This document shows, piece by piece, positions 1 to 6,287 of a stretch of DNA of 11,046 nucleotides. The notes under the pieces were generated by a model. The model saw only the letters and a list, made by a program, of their open reading frames with translations. It was not told the origin of the DNA and searched no databases. The DNA comes from Halanaerobium sp964649895. GTDB lineage: Bacteria; Bacillota; Halanaerobiia; Halanaerobiales; Halanaerobiaceae. Position 1 is the first letter of the stretch, and every line of letters begins with the position of its first letter. The stretch is from positions 1 through 11,046 of the forward strand of contig CAZYRX010000063.1 of NCBI GenBank assembly GCA_964649895.1. The letters are read 5' to 3'. Position numbers and translations under genes: made by a program.

Positions 1-27
1 TCATTTTCAATTGTGATGAGATCTATT

Positions 28-333
28 TTAGATTTCATAATCAACTACAACTCTTTTATCAACTACCTTCTTGACAAAATCTTTAACTTTTTGATGGTCG
101 GGATGGTTTTGATATTCATCCAGGTCGGATAATGTTTTAAAATCACTGATTAAAACAAGATCATAGGCCTGGTCATCTGCTTTATTTAAGTTTATACCTA
201 CCTCGATAAATTGAATAACATCGGCTAAATCTTTTAATTCCATTATTTTTTCTGCTGCTAATGCAATGTTTCGCTCTTTATCATTACCTTCAGCATGATC
301 TTTGAACTCCCACATCACTACATGTTTGATCAT
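28..333 (-). CDS. Dabb (stress-responsive alpha/beta-barrel) domain protein
   Basis: A 101-residue protein that is essentially one Dabb domain. It opens with MIKHVVMWEFK, the typical first beta strand with its histidine, and has the family's central 'YDLVLISDF' strand and 'YQNHPDHQKV' helix start. Dabb proteins are small ferredoxin-like, usually dimeric alpha/beta barrels. Most have no proven reaction, although relatives include plant stress proteins and polyketide cyclases, so no substrate is proposed. The length is normal for a stand-alone Dabb protein. The ATG at 331-333 has a GGAGGG Shine-Dalgarno (341-346) seven bases upstream. The gene starts 23 bases after the stop of the small cysteine-rich gene and is probably cotranscribed with it. 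No terminator can be seen, because the window ends 27 bases past the stop. Confidence 0.88.
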   Translation of the reverse strand: MIKHVVMWEFKDHAEGNDKERNIALAAEKIMELKDLADVIQFIEVGINLNKADDQAYDLVLISDFKTLSDLDEYQNHPDHQKVKDFVKKVVDKRVVVDYEI

Positions 334-356
334 TTTTTATCCCTCCATTGTTTCTA

Positions 357-548
357 TTATTTTAAACTTTCATCAATCGTCCCATCTGGCAGCATATTAT
401 CAGGATGGTATTCTCCGTTTTCTTCCATCTGATAGCGTACACAGCTCTTATTATCCCCATGACAGTAGTTTTTTATCCATTTTTTATCTATTTTTCCCTG
501 TTCATAATATCTTTTCATCGGACAAACTGGATACCATTTACAAGCCAT
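357..548 (-). CDS. Small conserved four-cysteine protein, function unknown
   Basis: A 63-residue protein beginning MACKWYPVCPMKRYYEQG. Its four cysteines are C3-x5-C9-x19-C29-x6-C36, followed by 'RYQMEENGEYHPDNMLPDG' and an acidic tail. The cysteine arrangement suggests binding of zinc or an Fe-S cluster (inference). The stretch reads like a conserved family of small clostridial and archaeal proteins, but I cannot give a reliable functional name. Start choice: an ATG seven codons further upstream (567-569) exists, but a near-perfect AGGAGGT (554-560) sits five bases before the ATG at 546-548, so the shorter form is preferred. It is the first gene of a probable two-gene unit with the Dabb gene. 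No convincing promoter was found in the 100 bases upstream. Confidence 0.75.
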   Translation of the reverse strand: MACKWYPVCPMKRYYEQGKIDKKWIKNYCHGDNKSCVRYQMEENGEYHPDNMLPDGTIDESLK

Positions 549-648
549 AATGTACCTCCTGGTTGTCATAAATTAAATCAGATAATTCTGCTATTTTGGC
601 AGGTCATCTTTAACTTTATTGATTGTTAAATAGATCTCTTTAATATTC

Positions 649-690
649 AAAAAAGAGAGCAACCTATTTAATTATCCATCTAGGCTGCTC
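649..690 (-). terminator. Rho-independent terminator of the amidase gene
   Basis: Read on the minus strand, a 10-bp stem (681-690 with 657-666) encloses a 14-base loop and is followed by a T-rich run (649-656). One position (685/662) is a G·U wobble in minus-strand RNA but an A·C mismatch in plus-strand RNA. The hairpin is therefore intact only in the direction of the amidase transcript, whose stop lies about 30 bases upstream. Confidence 0.8.
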
Positions 691-719
691 ATTTTATTCA
701 ATTATTTTTTAAAATAATT

Positions 720-2015
720 TTATTTTTCTGTATCATAATGTTCTTTAACTAAATCTGCTAGAGCAATATCTTCAAGTTTTGAAAGTGGAGTTAACATTGT
801 TATATTGACTACTCCTGGAGCTCTTCCAATACTAATATCTCCATTTATTGTGACTCTGTTCTTCACTTCGTCAAGAGAGTAATCAAGTAGTTCAACCAGC
901 TTATTTAGACCATCTCCAACTGCAGAATTTAAATCTGCACCACTACCAATCATCTGAATTGGATACATTTCATCTTCAATATTATCTAAACCAATACTTT
1001 GAGCATTTTCTTTAATTTCAGCTCTTTCTTCAGCTGAATAAGGTTTTGTCAAGGGACTTAGATCTTCTATATTTGGTAATATAATGGGACCTAAATTATT
1101 TAAACCTTTAATCAGCTCTAATGTAACTTCAACTTCTGCTGCTATATCGGTAGTGTGTCCTGCTATTTCTCCATCTCCCTGCATTGCATGCACATCCCCG
1201 ATATATATACCTGCACCTTTGATTTTAACTGGAGCAATAACAACTGCACCTTCACGGACCTCATTAACATCCATATGCGCATCACTTCTATTATCCAGTT
1301 CTTCTTCAGTACAGGCAAATTCATGGTCTGCTCCTAATAAAAATTGAGCAAAATCGCCTGCATTATGAGAAGAAGGCATATCCATTGCAGGTACTGTACC
1401 AATATTACCTACCATAGGAATAACTCGCGCGGCAACCCCAGGCATATCATGTTTGGCAAAAACATTAATTGAATGCTGCATACCTTTTGGAGTTAAATTA
1501 CTATATTCATCAGCATTTTGAGAAATTTCTTTACTTAAATTTTCATCAATTGTTATTCCATATTTTCTTTTTCTATCAAAATACATGGTGTAGCCATGCG
1601 GCATTTTAAAAGGGACTACTGGTGAATCGCAATTTTTACATTTAACTGCTTTTTCTCCTGTCCCATCAATATATGTATCAGGATTTTTTGTGCCACAGTT
1701 AGGACAATAGCTGTCAATTCCCGGATCACTTTCAAAATAATCTGATTGTGGCTCATCGGTACCTGAAGAAGTAGCACGAGATAGAACATTTATATTCTCA
1801 ATTTTTATTGCGACAGCATCTCCAACTTCTGCTCCCTCTACAGCAACTGGTTTTCCAACTTCATGCCAGCTTTTAATTTTTGGAGTAATCATATTTCCCC
1901 AACAGCCGGGATTTGTTCTCGTAATAAACTTCCCACCAGAAACTAAAGTGTCAATCATTTCTACTCCGGGACCAACAATATCGGTAGTTTCATCACAATA
2001 AACTAACTTTTTCAT
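720..2015 (-). CDS. Acetamidase/formamidase family protein with zinc-ribbon-like insert
   Basis: A 431-residue member of the FmdA/AmdA family, which hydrolyses short-chain amides (formamide, acetamide) to the acid and ammonia; it should be cytosolic, with no signal peptide. Family hallmarks seen: 'RTNPGCWGN' (33-41), the conserved glycine-rich segment 'GNIGTVPAMDMPSSHNAGD' (203-221), and the metal/active-site region 'GDVHAMQGDGEIAGH' (273-287). The body length is normal for the family. Residues 104-129 carry two CxxC pairs (CPNC and CKNC, about 20 apart) typical of a zinc ribbon inserted into the beta-rich N-terminal half. GGAGGTGGG lies just upstream of the ATG at 2013-2015. The gene is monocistronic, with its own promoter and terminator. 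The true amide substrate cannot be read from sequence. Confidence 0.92.
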   Translation of the reverse strand: MKKLVYCDETTDIVGPGVEMIDTLVSGGKFITRTNPGCWGNMITPKIKSWHEVGKPVAVEGAEVGDAVAIKIENINVLSRATSSGTDEPQSDYFESDPGIDSYCPNCGTKNPDTYIDGTGEKAVKCKNCDSPVVPFKMPHGYTMYFDRKRKYGITIDENLSKEISQNADEYSNLTPKGMQHSINVFAKHDMPGVAARVIPMVGNIGTVPAMDMPSSHNAGDFAQFLLGADHEFACTEEELDNRSDAHMDVNEVREGAVVIAPVKIKGAGIYIGDVHAMQGDGEIAGHTTDIAAEVEVTLELIKGLNNLGPIILPNIEDLSPLTKPYSAEERAEIKENAQSIGLDNIEDEMYPIQMIGSGADLNSAVGDGLNKLVELLDYSLDEVKNRVTINGDISIGRAPGVVNITMLTPLSKLEDIALADLVKEHYDTEK

Positions 2016-2050
2016 TATCCCACCTCCATTATACTTTCTTTGTAAAATAT

Positions 2051-2079
2051 ATTATATTATGAATATATAGATAATTCAA
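2051..2079 (-). promoter_or_regulatory. Sigma-A-type promoter for the amidase gene
   Basis: On the minus strand, -35 TTGAAT (2079-2074) is separated by exactly 17 bases from -10 TATAAT (2056-2051). This places the transcript start near 2044, about 30 bases before the amidase ATG. The surroundings are very AT-rich, so a second TATAAT nearer the Shine-Dalgarno (2033-2028) was discounted as too close to the start codon. Confidence 0.6.
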
Positions 2080-2199
2080 ACCTCTTTATTTTCTGAATAC
2101 TTTTTGTTATTATAAAATTGAAGGAAAAATTCTTGACTAGAATTAATAAATAATTTGAAATGGCTTGATTTTTGAGATTTAGAAAGGAGGTTTAAGCTA

Positions 2200-2667
2200 A
2201 TGGAAAAAGATTTAATTATTAAATCTGCTTTTGAAGATGGTGGTTTCATTCCAGAAGAATATACGGCTGATGGAAGAGATGTCTCACCTCCACTGATAAT
2301 TGAAAACGTACCACCAGAAGCTGAAACTCTAGCCATTATTGTCGATGATCCAGATGCTCCGATGGGAACCTTTACCCACTGGTTGATCTGGAATATTCCG
2401 GCAGAGGTTAGTGAAATTTCAAAAAATATTGAAAAGAAAGAAGAAGTCAAAGGACTCAAAGGAGCCTTGCAGGGTAAAAATGACTTTAATGAAATAGGAT
2501 ACATGGGACCAGCTCCCCCCGGTGGAGTTCACACCTACAGATTCTATGTCTATGCTCTTGATGATAAGCTCGATTTAGAAGCAGGAGCTGACAAAGAAAC
2601 TCTTCTGAATGCCATGGAAGGCCATGTACTGGAAAAAGCTGTTTTGAAAGGTGAATATACACGCTGA
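2200..2667 (+). CDS. YbhB/YbcL family (PEBP-like, Raf-kinase-inhibitor-like) protein
   Basis: A 155-residue cytosolic protein of the phosphatidylethanolamine-binding protein superfamily, bacterial YbhB/YbcL branch. Both signature regions are intact. Residues 48-61 read 'VDDPDAPMGTFTHW', the anion-pocket aspartate/histidine region. Residues 100-116 read 'GYMGPAPPGGVHTYRFY', including the conserved second histidine (H111). The physiological ligand of the bacterial members is unsettled, so no reaction is given. AGAAAGGAGG (2181-2190) is nine bases before the ATG, and the length is typical. The gene is divergent from the amidase and convergent with the methyltransferase gene. A TTGACT at 2133-2138 could be a -35, but no good -10 follows, so I do not call its promoter. 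Confidence 0.93.
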   Translation: MEKDLIIKSAFEDGGFIPEEYTADGRDVSPPLIIENVPPEAETLAIIVDDPDAPMGTFTHWLIWNIPAEVSEISKNIEKKEEVKGLKGALQGKNDFNEIGYMGPAPPGGVHTYRFYVYALDDKLDLEAGADKETLLNAMEGHVLEKAVLKGEYTR

Positions 2668-2683
2668 TCTTACTAAATTTTAA

Positions 2684-2719
2684 AAAGAAGCGCTATCCTT
2701 GACTGGACAGCGCTTCTTT
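2684..2719. terminator. Bidirectional terminator between convergent genes
   Basis: A 15-bp stem (2684-2698 with 2705-2719), with one imperfect pair at 2695/2708 and a six-base loop. A-rich on the left and T-rich on the right, it can end transcripts in both directions. It lies 16 bases after the YbhB-family stop and about 90 bases after the methyltransferase stop. The imperfect pair is a G·U wobble in minus-strand RNA. Confidence 0.85.
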
Positions 2720-2808
2720 AAATATAAAAGCAGATTTATTCAATATAATTTTAGTTATAGGATACATAAAATTATAGCAGAATCAACTACACTACTTTTT
2801 TAGAAAAA

Positions 2809-3768
2809 TCAAAATAAAGATTTCTGCAGCTGGACCTTATCTCCTGAACTTTTAACTTTTCCAAATTTAAGATTATTTTCCTTTTTATCTTTTATATATT
2901 CATTTATACAGTTAGCAACATACTCAGCCATTTTAACCGGTACAGCATTCCCTATCATTTGCTCTAATGATGTTTTAGTTCCCTCTAACTCAAAATCTTC
3001 AGGAAAAGTTTGAACCAAACTTCTTTCTTTTGTAGTCAATGCTCTAACATTATTTTCTGAGATATCAACCGCATCATTTGAATGCCCCTTATATCCAGAG
3101 GGTATTGGTCGATTCACACCTCGAATAGTTGGACTAGGTTCATATATACTAAAAACGCCTCTTCTTTTATAACTCCAGGGATGTCTATAATAATATTCTA
3201 TACCTAAATCTTTTCCGAAATAATCATGCATAGTCATTTGGTCACTCGCCAAATTTTTTTCTAAATAATAGTTTAATGCTCCATCTTGACCATTTAGTTC
3301 ACCAATTAAAAAATAACGCTTTCTAGCCTGAGGAACTCCACACCTGCTTGCATCCAGAACCTTAGCTGTTAATCCATAATCTGCATCTTTTAAAATTTTT
3401 AAAATTACTTTTATAGTCTTGCTAGATTTTATTCTTGATACATTTTCCATAACAAACCAATTTGGTTTAAGCTTACTTATTATATCAGCAAAAACAATTG
3501 TTAAGTCTGCTCTACCCAAATCTTCATCTCTTTTTCCAGCAATCGAAAAATCTTGACAAGGTGGACCACCAATAATAAAATCATAATTATATTTTTTGAA
3601 AATACTATAATCATTTAATTCATTTAAATCTATTTTTATAGCGTTATGTTCAAAGTTGTTATTATATACATCTACAGCTCTTTCCCATTTATCAAAAGCA
3701 GCTTGTATTTTAAAACCGGCATTTTCAAAACCTAATGACATACCTCCAATACCACAAAATAAATCCAA
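2809..3768 (-). CDS. Type II m5C DNA (cytosine-5) methyltransferase
   Basis: A 319-residue C5-cytosine methyltransferase with the motifs in canonical order. Motif I is 'DLFCGIGGMSLGF' (2-14, SAM binding). Motif IV is 'GGPPCQDFS' (67-75), with catalytic C71. Motif VI is 'ENV' (108-110), VIII 'QARKRYFLIG' (147-156), IX 'LTTKERSLVQTFPEDF' (244-259) and X 'GNAVPVKM' (273-280). The target-recognition region lies at about 160-240. It is the protective partner of the HindVP-like nuclease encoded 84 bases upstream on the same strand. Start problem: an in-frame stop (TAA, 3789-3787) leaves only nine upstream codons and no ATG or GTG. TTG (3768-3766) begins directly at motif I but is 16 bases from AGGAGG (3790-3785). 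ATT (3780-3778) or ATC (3777-3775) are 4 and 7 bases from it and would add 'MIKGL'-like residues. The TTG coordinate is a lower bound. Confidence 0.94.
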   Translation of the reverse strand: MDLFCGIGGMSLGFENAGFKIQAAFDKWERAVDVYNNNFEHNAIKIDLNELNDYSIFKKYNYDFIIGGPPCQDFSIAGKRDEDLGRADLTIVFADIISKLKPNWFVMENVSRIKSSKTIKVILKILKDADYGLTAKVLDASRCGVPQARKRYFLIGELNGQDGALNYYLEKNLASDQMTMHDYFGKDLGIEYYYRHPWSYKRRGVFSIYEPSPTIRGVNRPIPSGYKGHSNDAVDISENNVRALTTKERSLVQTFPEDFELEGTKTSLEQMIGNAVPVKMAEYVANCINEYIKDKKENNLKFGKVKSSGDKVQLQKSLF

Positions 3769-3852
3769 TCCCTTGATAATATCTCCTCCTTAATTATCTA
3801 TTATCATATTTTCATTTTATAAAGTTTATAAAACCCCTGTTGATAACTATAT

Positions 3853-4932
3853 TTATCCGAATAAGTCAGAAGAAAAATATATAATAGCATCAAGTCTTCT
3901 TTCAGGACTTAATAAATCCTGCCCACCGTTTAAAATAATTTGATTTAGTTCGTTTTTTGCTATTCGGGGATTAGTCAAAATATCACATGCCATAAAAGGA
4001 TGGGTAATTTTACCATTAACAGAAAAAGCTTTATCATTTTTTGTTCCATAAGTAAAAGTATCTATAATATAATCATAATGTATTTTTCTATTAATCACAA
4101 AATCATTGAGCATTTTATATAACCAAATTATTGTTCGAGTTAGTCTTGAAATTCTATTTGGACTATGATTTGAAAAGTTAGAAAAAATTTTCGTGAAAGC
4201 ATAATTGCTCCAAACAAATACATCAAAACTATTCTCAACTAATTTTGATGATTTTCCATCAGTTTTCCAAATTGGTTGCAATATTAAAGGGGTCTGCATA
4301 TTTATATTATTCAATAATACTTTATCCAAAGTTTCTATTATTCTAGGTATGTATGGTAAAACTTTATCAGTATCTGACCATTCTGTTATACTCTCTAATT
4401 CTTTATCATAAAGCAATTCCTTCAATTCTTCAAGATTATCTTCATAAATCTTAGCAATACTACAAGCTAAATAAACAATTGTATCAGGCCTTATAACAAT
4501 TTCAGTCCCATACTTGTTCTCCTGCAAATTACATGTTGAATTATCTGGTAAAGCAGTTAATTTAATTTCCAAAGCCATTAAATCCTTTAAAGTAGAAATG
4601 TTTTTAGTTACTAAATCTACTCTTGGTAAACCACCATCTACCAGTGACTTATATGGATCATAAATAGATTCAAAAGAAAAATATAAATCATCTGACTGAG
4701 GGTTAAGTCCAAACAAGTCTTTTATTTCTAATCTATCATGTACAACTTCTAAATTTTCATCAGCTATTAAATAGACAGCTTGCATTCCTTTATTATTTAA
4801 ATATGATGCTAATGAAGCAGGAAATGACGAATTAAATTGATTTTTCCCCCAAGTTGATTTTTCATCATAACTTCTATTAGAATTATTAATCCCATATAAA
4901 CCAGGTGTATTATCATCACTGCATTGACTCAT
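3853..4932 (-). CDS. HindVP-family type II restriction endonuclease
   Basis: About 359 residues, recognised as the HindVP restriction endonuclease family, whose prototype cuts GRCGYC. The N-terminal conserved block 'PGLYGINNSNRSYDEKSTWG' is followed by 'KNQFNSSFPASLASYL'. A PD-(D/E)XK-type core follows: D in 'GLPRVDLV', then E-x-K in 'LMALEIKLTALPDNSTC' about 16 residues later (D106, E122 and K124 from the chosen start). The conserved 'YGTEIVIRPDTIVYLA' comes after it. GRCGYC is a prediction by family, not visible here. Start: GTG at 4944 would overlap the Shine-Dalgarno, whereas ATG at 4932 sits nine bases after AAAGGTG, so ATG is preferred. The stop is 72 bases before the methyltransferase initiation region, making a nuclease-then-methyltransferase operon. 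Expressing nuclease first is unusual unless tightly controlled. Confidence 0.88.
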   Translation of the reverse strand: MSQCSDDNTPGLYGINNSNRSYDEKSTWGKNQFNSSFPASLASYLNNKGMQAVYLIADENLEVVHDRLEIKDLFGLNPQSDDLYFSFESIYDPYKSLVDGGLPRVDLVTKNISTLKDLMALEIKLTALPDNSTCNLQENKYGTEIVIRPDTIVYLACSIAKIYEDNLEELKELLYDKELESITEWSDTDKVLPYIPRIIETLDKVLLNNINMQTPLILQPIWKTDGKSSKLVENSFDVFVWSNYAFTKIFSNFSNHSPNRISRLTRTIIWLYKMLNDFVINRKIHYDYIIDTFTYGTKNDKAFSVNGKITHPFMACDILTNPRIAKNELNQIILNGGQDLLSPERRLDAIIYFSSDLFG

Positions 4933-5061
4933 TAATTCTATCACCTTTCTTTTTAAACTTATATTTACAATTCAGTAAAAAAGCAATATAACCTTTTATT
5001 ATTATGTTATCTACAAAAAAAAATATCTATTAAAATTATATATTTATAATAACTCATTTAA

Positions 5062-5090
5062 ATTATATCATAAAATGAACATGTGTTCAA
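5062..5090 (-). promoter_or_regulatory. Strong extended -10 promoter of the restriction-modification operon
   Basis: Minus strand: -35 TTGAAC (5090-5085), a 17-base spacer, and -10 TATAAT (5067-5062) preceded by TG as an extended -10 (TGATATAAT). The predicted start is near 5055, giving a leader of about 120 bases before the endonuclease ATG. The leader is AT-rich with no evident structure. It is among the best-matched promoters in the window, and its -35 overlaps a dyad operator. Confidence 0.65.
5077..5088. promoter_or_regulatory. LexA/SOS-box-like operator overlapping the R-M promoter
   Basis: GAAC-ATGT-GTTC is a dyad with 4-bp arms and a 4-base centre. It fits the core of the Bacillus/Clostridium DinR (LexA) consensus CGAACRNRYGTTYC at every core position on both strands; only the outermost C of each flank differs (T and A here). 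It occupies the -35 element and adjacent spacer of the promoter at 5062-5090, where a repressor would block RNA polymerase. Assignment to LexA is inference. A dedicated R-M controller or another dyad-binding repressor is possible. Confidence 0.5.
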
Positions 5091-5208
5091 AAATAGTTTT
5101 TACTCATTATAAATTCTTTTGCCCAATCTTTCATCTTGGTCTGTTAGAAAATTTTACAGCAGCAATAAAGATAACTTATCAATTTATTGTGAAACCATCT
5201 TCTATCAC

Positions 5209-5956
5209 TTAATCTAGTGGAAAATAGTAGATCCAGCCTTCTTCTTTGATATCTTCATCAATCTGTTTCGGATGAACTAGATTTGGCAGCTCTTTAAAAG
5301 CATCTGCCGCACCATAGGCCAATGCCATTATGGCACAGAGAGCTGCATCATAGGCATCTGTTCCTGCAGAAACTGAGTCCGGCAGCAGAGTTTTAAAGGG
5401 TTCATCTGCTGGAGAATATTTGCTCGCCTTTAAAAGAGCAGGATAAACCTCAATGATATCTCTGTTATTTTCTTTGTCTATTATCGGCTGTAAAGACAAA
5501 TCATACTCTTCCATCCATTTCTGAATATGTACCATAGCAGCGGTGCAGTTTGTACCCAGTCGATCAAATACAGCTGAAAGAGGCTTTTTACCTAAAGTTT
5601 CATAGATGTGGACATCGGTTTTTCTGTAGGCAAGGGGATTATATATTTCCTTTTCCGGCCGTTTAAATTCTTGGGAATTCCCGTTGATGAATTCTTTAAA
5701 TTCTTTGGGAAATCTCAGAGGAGCATCTACTCCAATTACTATGTCATAATCAAAAAGATCTATATCATTTCTTTTTGTTATCTTTTCAATAATATAATCC
5801 AGAGAAAAAATAGAATCAGCTGGTATTCTCAATTCAACCGCTTCTCCAAACCATTTAAAATCCTTTTTATCATAATCCCAGTGGATAATAGAAAAGCCAT
5901 GATTGTTTCCCATCCAGCCTCCTACATCCCAGCCTAATGCCAGTAGATTATTTTTC
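5209..5956 (-). CDS. DUF429 family protein, 5' end at assembly gap
   Basis: A DUF429-type protein; the family is predicted to have an RNase H-like fold with nuclease-like acidic residues, and its function is unproven. The reading frame runs from the gap edge through 'LLALGWDVGGW', the first conserved strand with its aspartate, so the internal ATG at 5913 is not the start. Later conserved elements are 'VIGVDAPLRFP', 'IIEVYPALLKAS' and 'AGTDAYDAALCAIMALA'. The last base before the gap (c5956, G on the coding strand) is the third base of a codon just before AAA-AAT-AAT. An ATG ending there would give a protein of about 249 residues starting MKNNLLALGWDVGG, a plausible but inferred start. It is the last gene of a minus-strand run behind the membrane protein. 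No terminator was seen downstream. Confidence 0.8.
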
Positions 5957-6056
5957 NNNNNNNNNNNNNNNNNNNNNNNNNNNNNNNNNNNNNNNNNNNN
6001 NNNNNNNNNNNNNNNNNNNNNNNNNNNNNNNNNNNNNNNNNNNNNNNNNNNNNNNN
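5957..6056. other. Assembly gap (100 N)
   Basis: Exactly 100 undetermined bases, the conventional placeholder for a scaffold gap of unknown size. It hides the 3' end of the small membrane protein gene and probably the first bases of the DUF429 gene. Any reading frame drawn through it is not meaningful. Confidence 0.98.
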
Positions 6057-6250
6057 ACTAAAATTGTAATTCCTATCAAAATCAAATCGAAAAAAGTCAT
6101 ATTTATAGAATACAAGTTTATTTCATTGTACAGCCAGTTGATATTGTGCCCCATTAAATAAATATTTGTAACTCCTATTATTATTGCAGAATAATATGCA
6201 GTAATTATACCACCAATTATTGCAGCGATTAAAGCATAGATGTATTTCAT
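6057..6250 (-). CDS. Small membrane protein, 3' end lost in assembly gap
   Basis: The first 64-65 residues of an unrecognised integral membrane protein. A hydrophobic helix occupies about residues 3-31 ('YIYALIAAIIGGIITAYYSA' and onward). A short polar loop containing 'GHNINWLYNEINLYS' follows. A second hydrophobic stretch ('TFFDLILIGITIL') then runs into the gap. There is no lipobox. The ATG at 6248-6250 has GGAG (6259-6256) five bases upstream. It starts 37 bases after the stop of the pRiA4b-type gene on the same strand, so the two are probably cotranscribed, with DUF429 following after the gap. The C-terminus, and whether more helices exist, cannot be known. Confidence 0.65.
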
Positions 6251-6287
6251 ATAATCTCCAATCTTTCTGATATATCAGATAATAATA

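Noticed and set aside
1084..1347. Plus-strand open frames opposite the amidase gene, and similar frames opposite the other minus-strand genes.
   Set aside because: They lie antisense to well-supported genes, lack ribosome sites and have compositionally biased, non-protein-like sequence.
2133..2161. TTGACT as a -35 for the YbhB-family gene.
   Set aside because: The position 17 bases downstream reads TGAAAT and no alternative -10 fits, so I do not call a promoter.
2076..2504. A 142-codon minus-strand frame opposite the YbhB-family gene.
   Set aside because: It is antisense to a gene with clear PEBP signatures, is serine/proline/leucine-rich as expected of a shadow frame, and has no ribosome site.
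5100..5153. A short minus-strand frame reading 'NFLTDQDERLGKRIYNE' before a stop, suggestive of a protein C-terminal relic.
   Set aside because: Only 17 codons bounded by stops on both sides, with no recognised family. It may be a remnant upstream of the restriction operon but cannot be supported.
6267..6278. Perfect 12-bp palindrome CTGATATATCAG before the small membrane protein gene, with its CTGATATAT half repeated at 7431-7439 before the upstream gene.
   Set aside because: AT-rich palindromes are frequent at this base composition and the second copy is only a half-site. A shared regulator cannot be supported from two partial matches.
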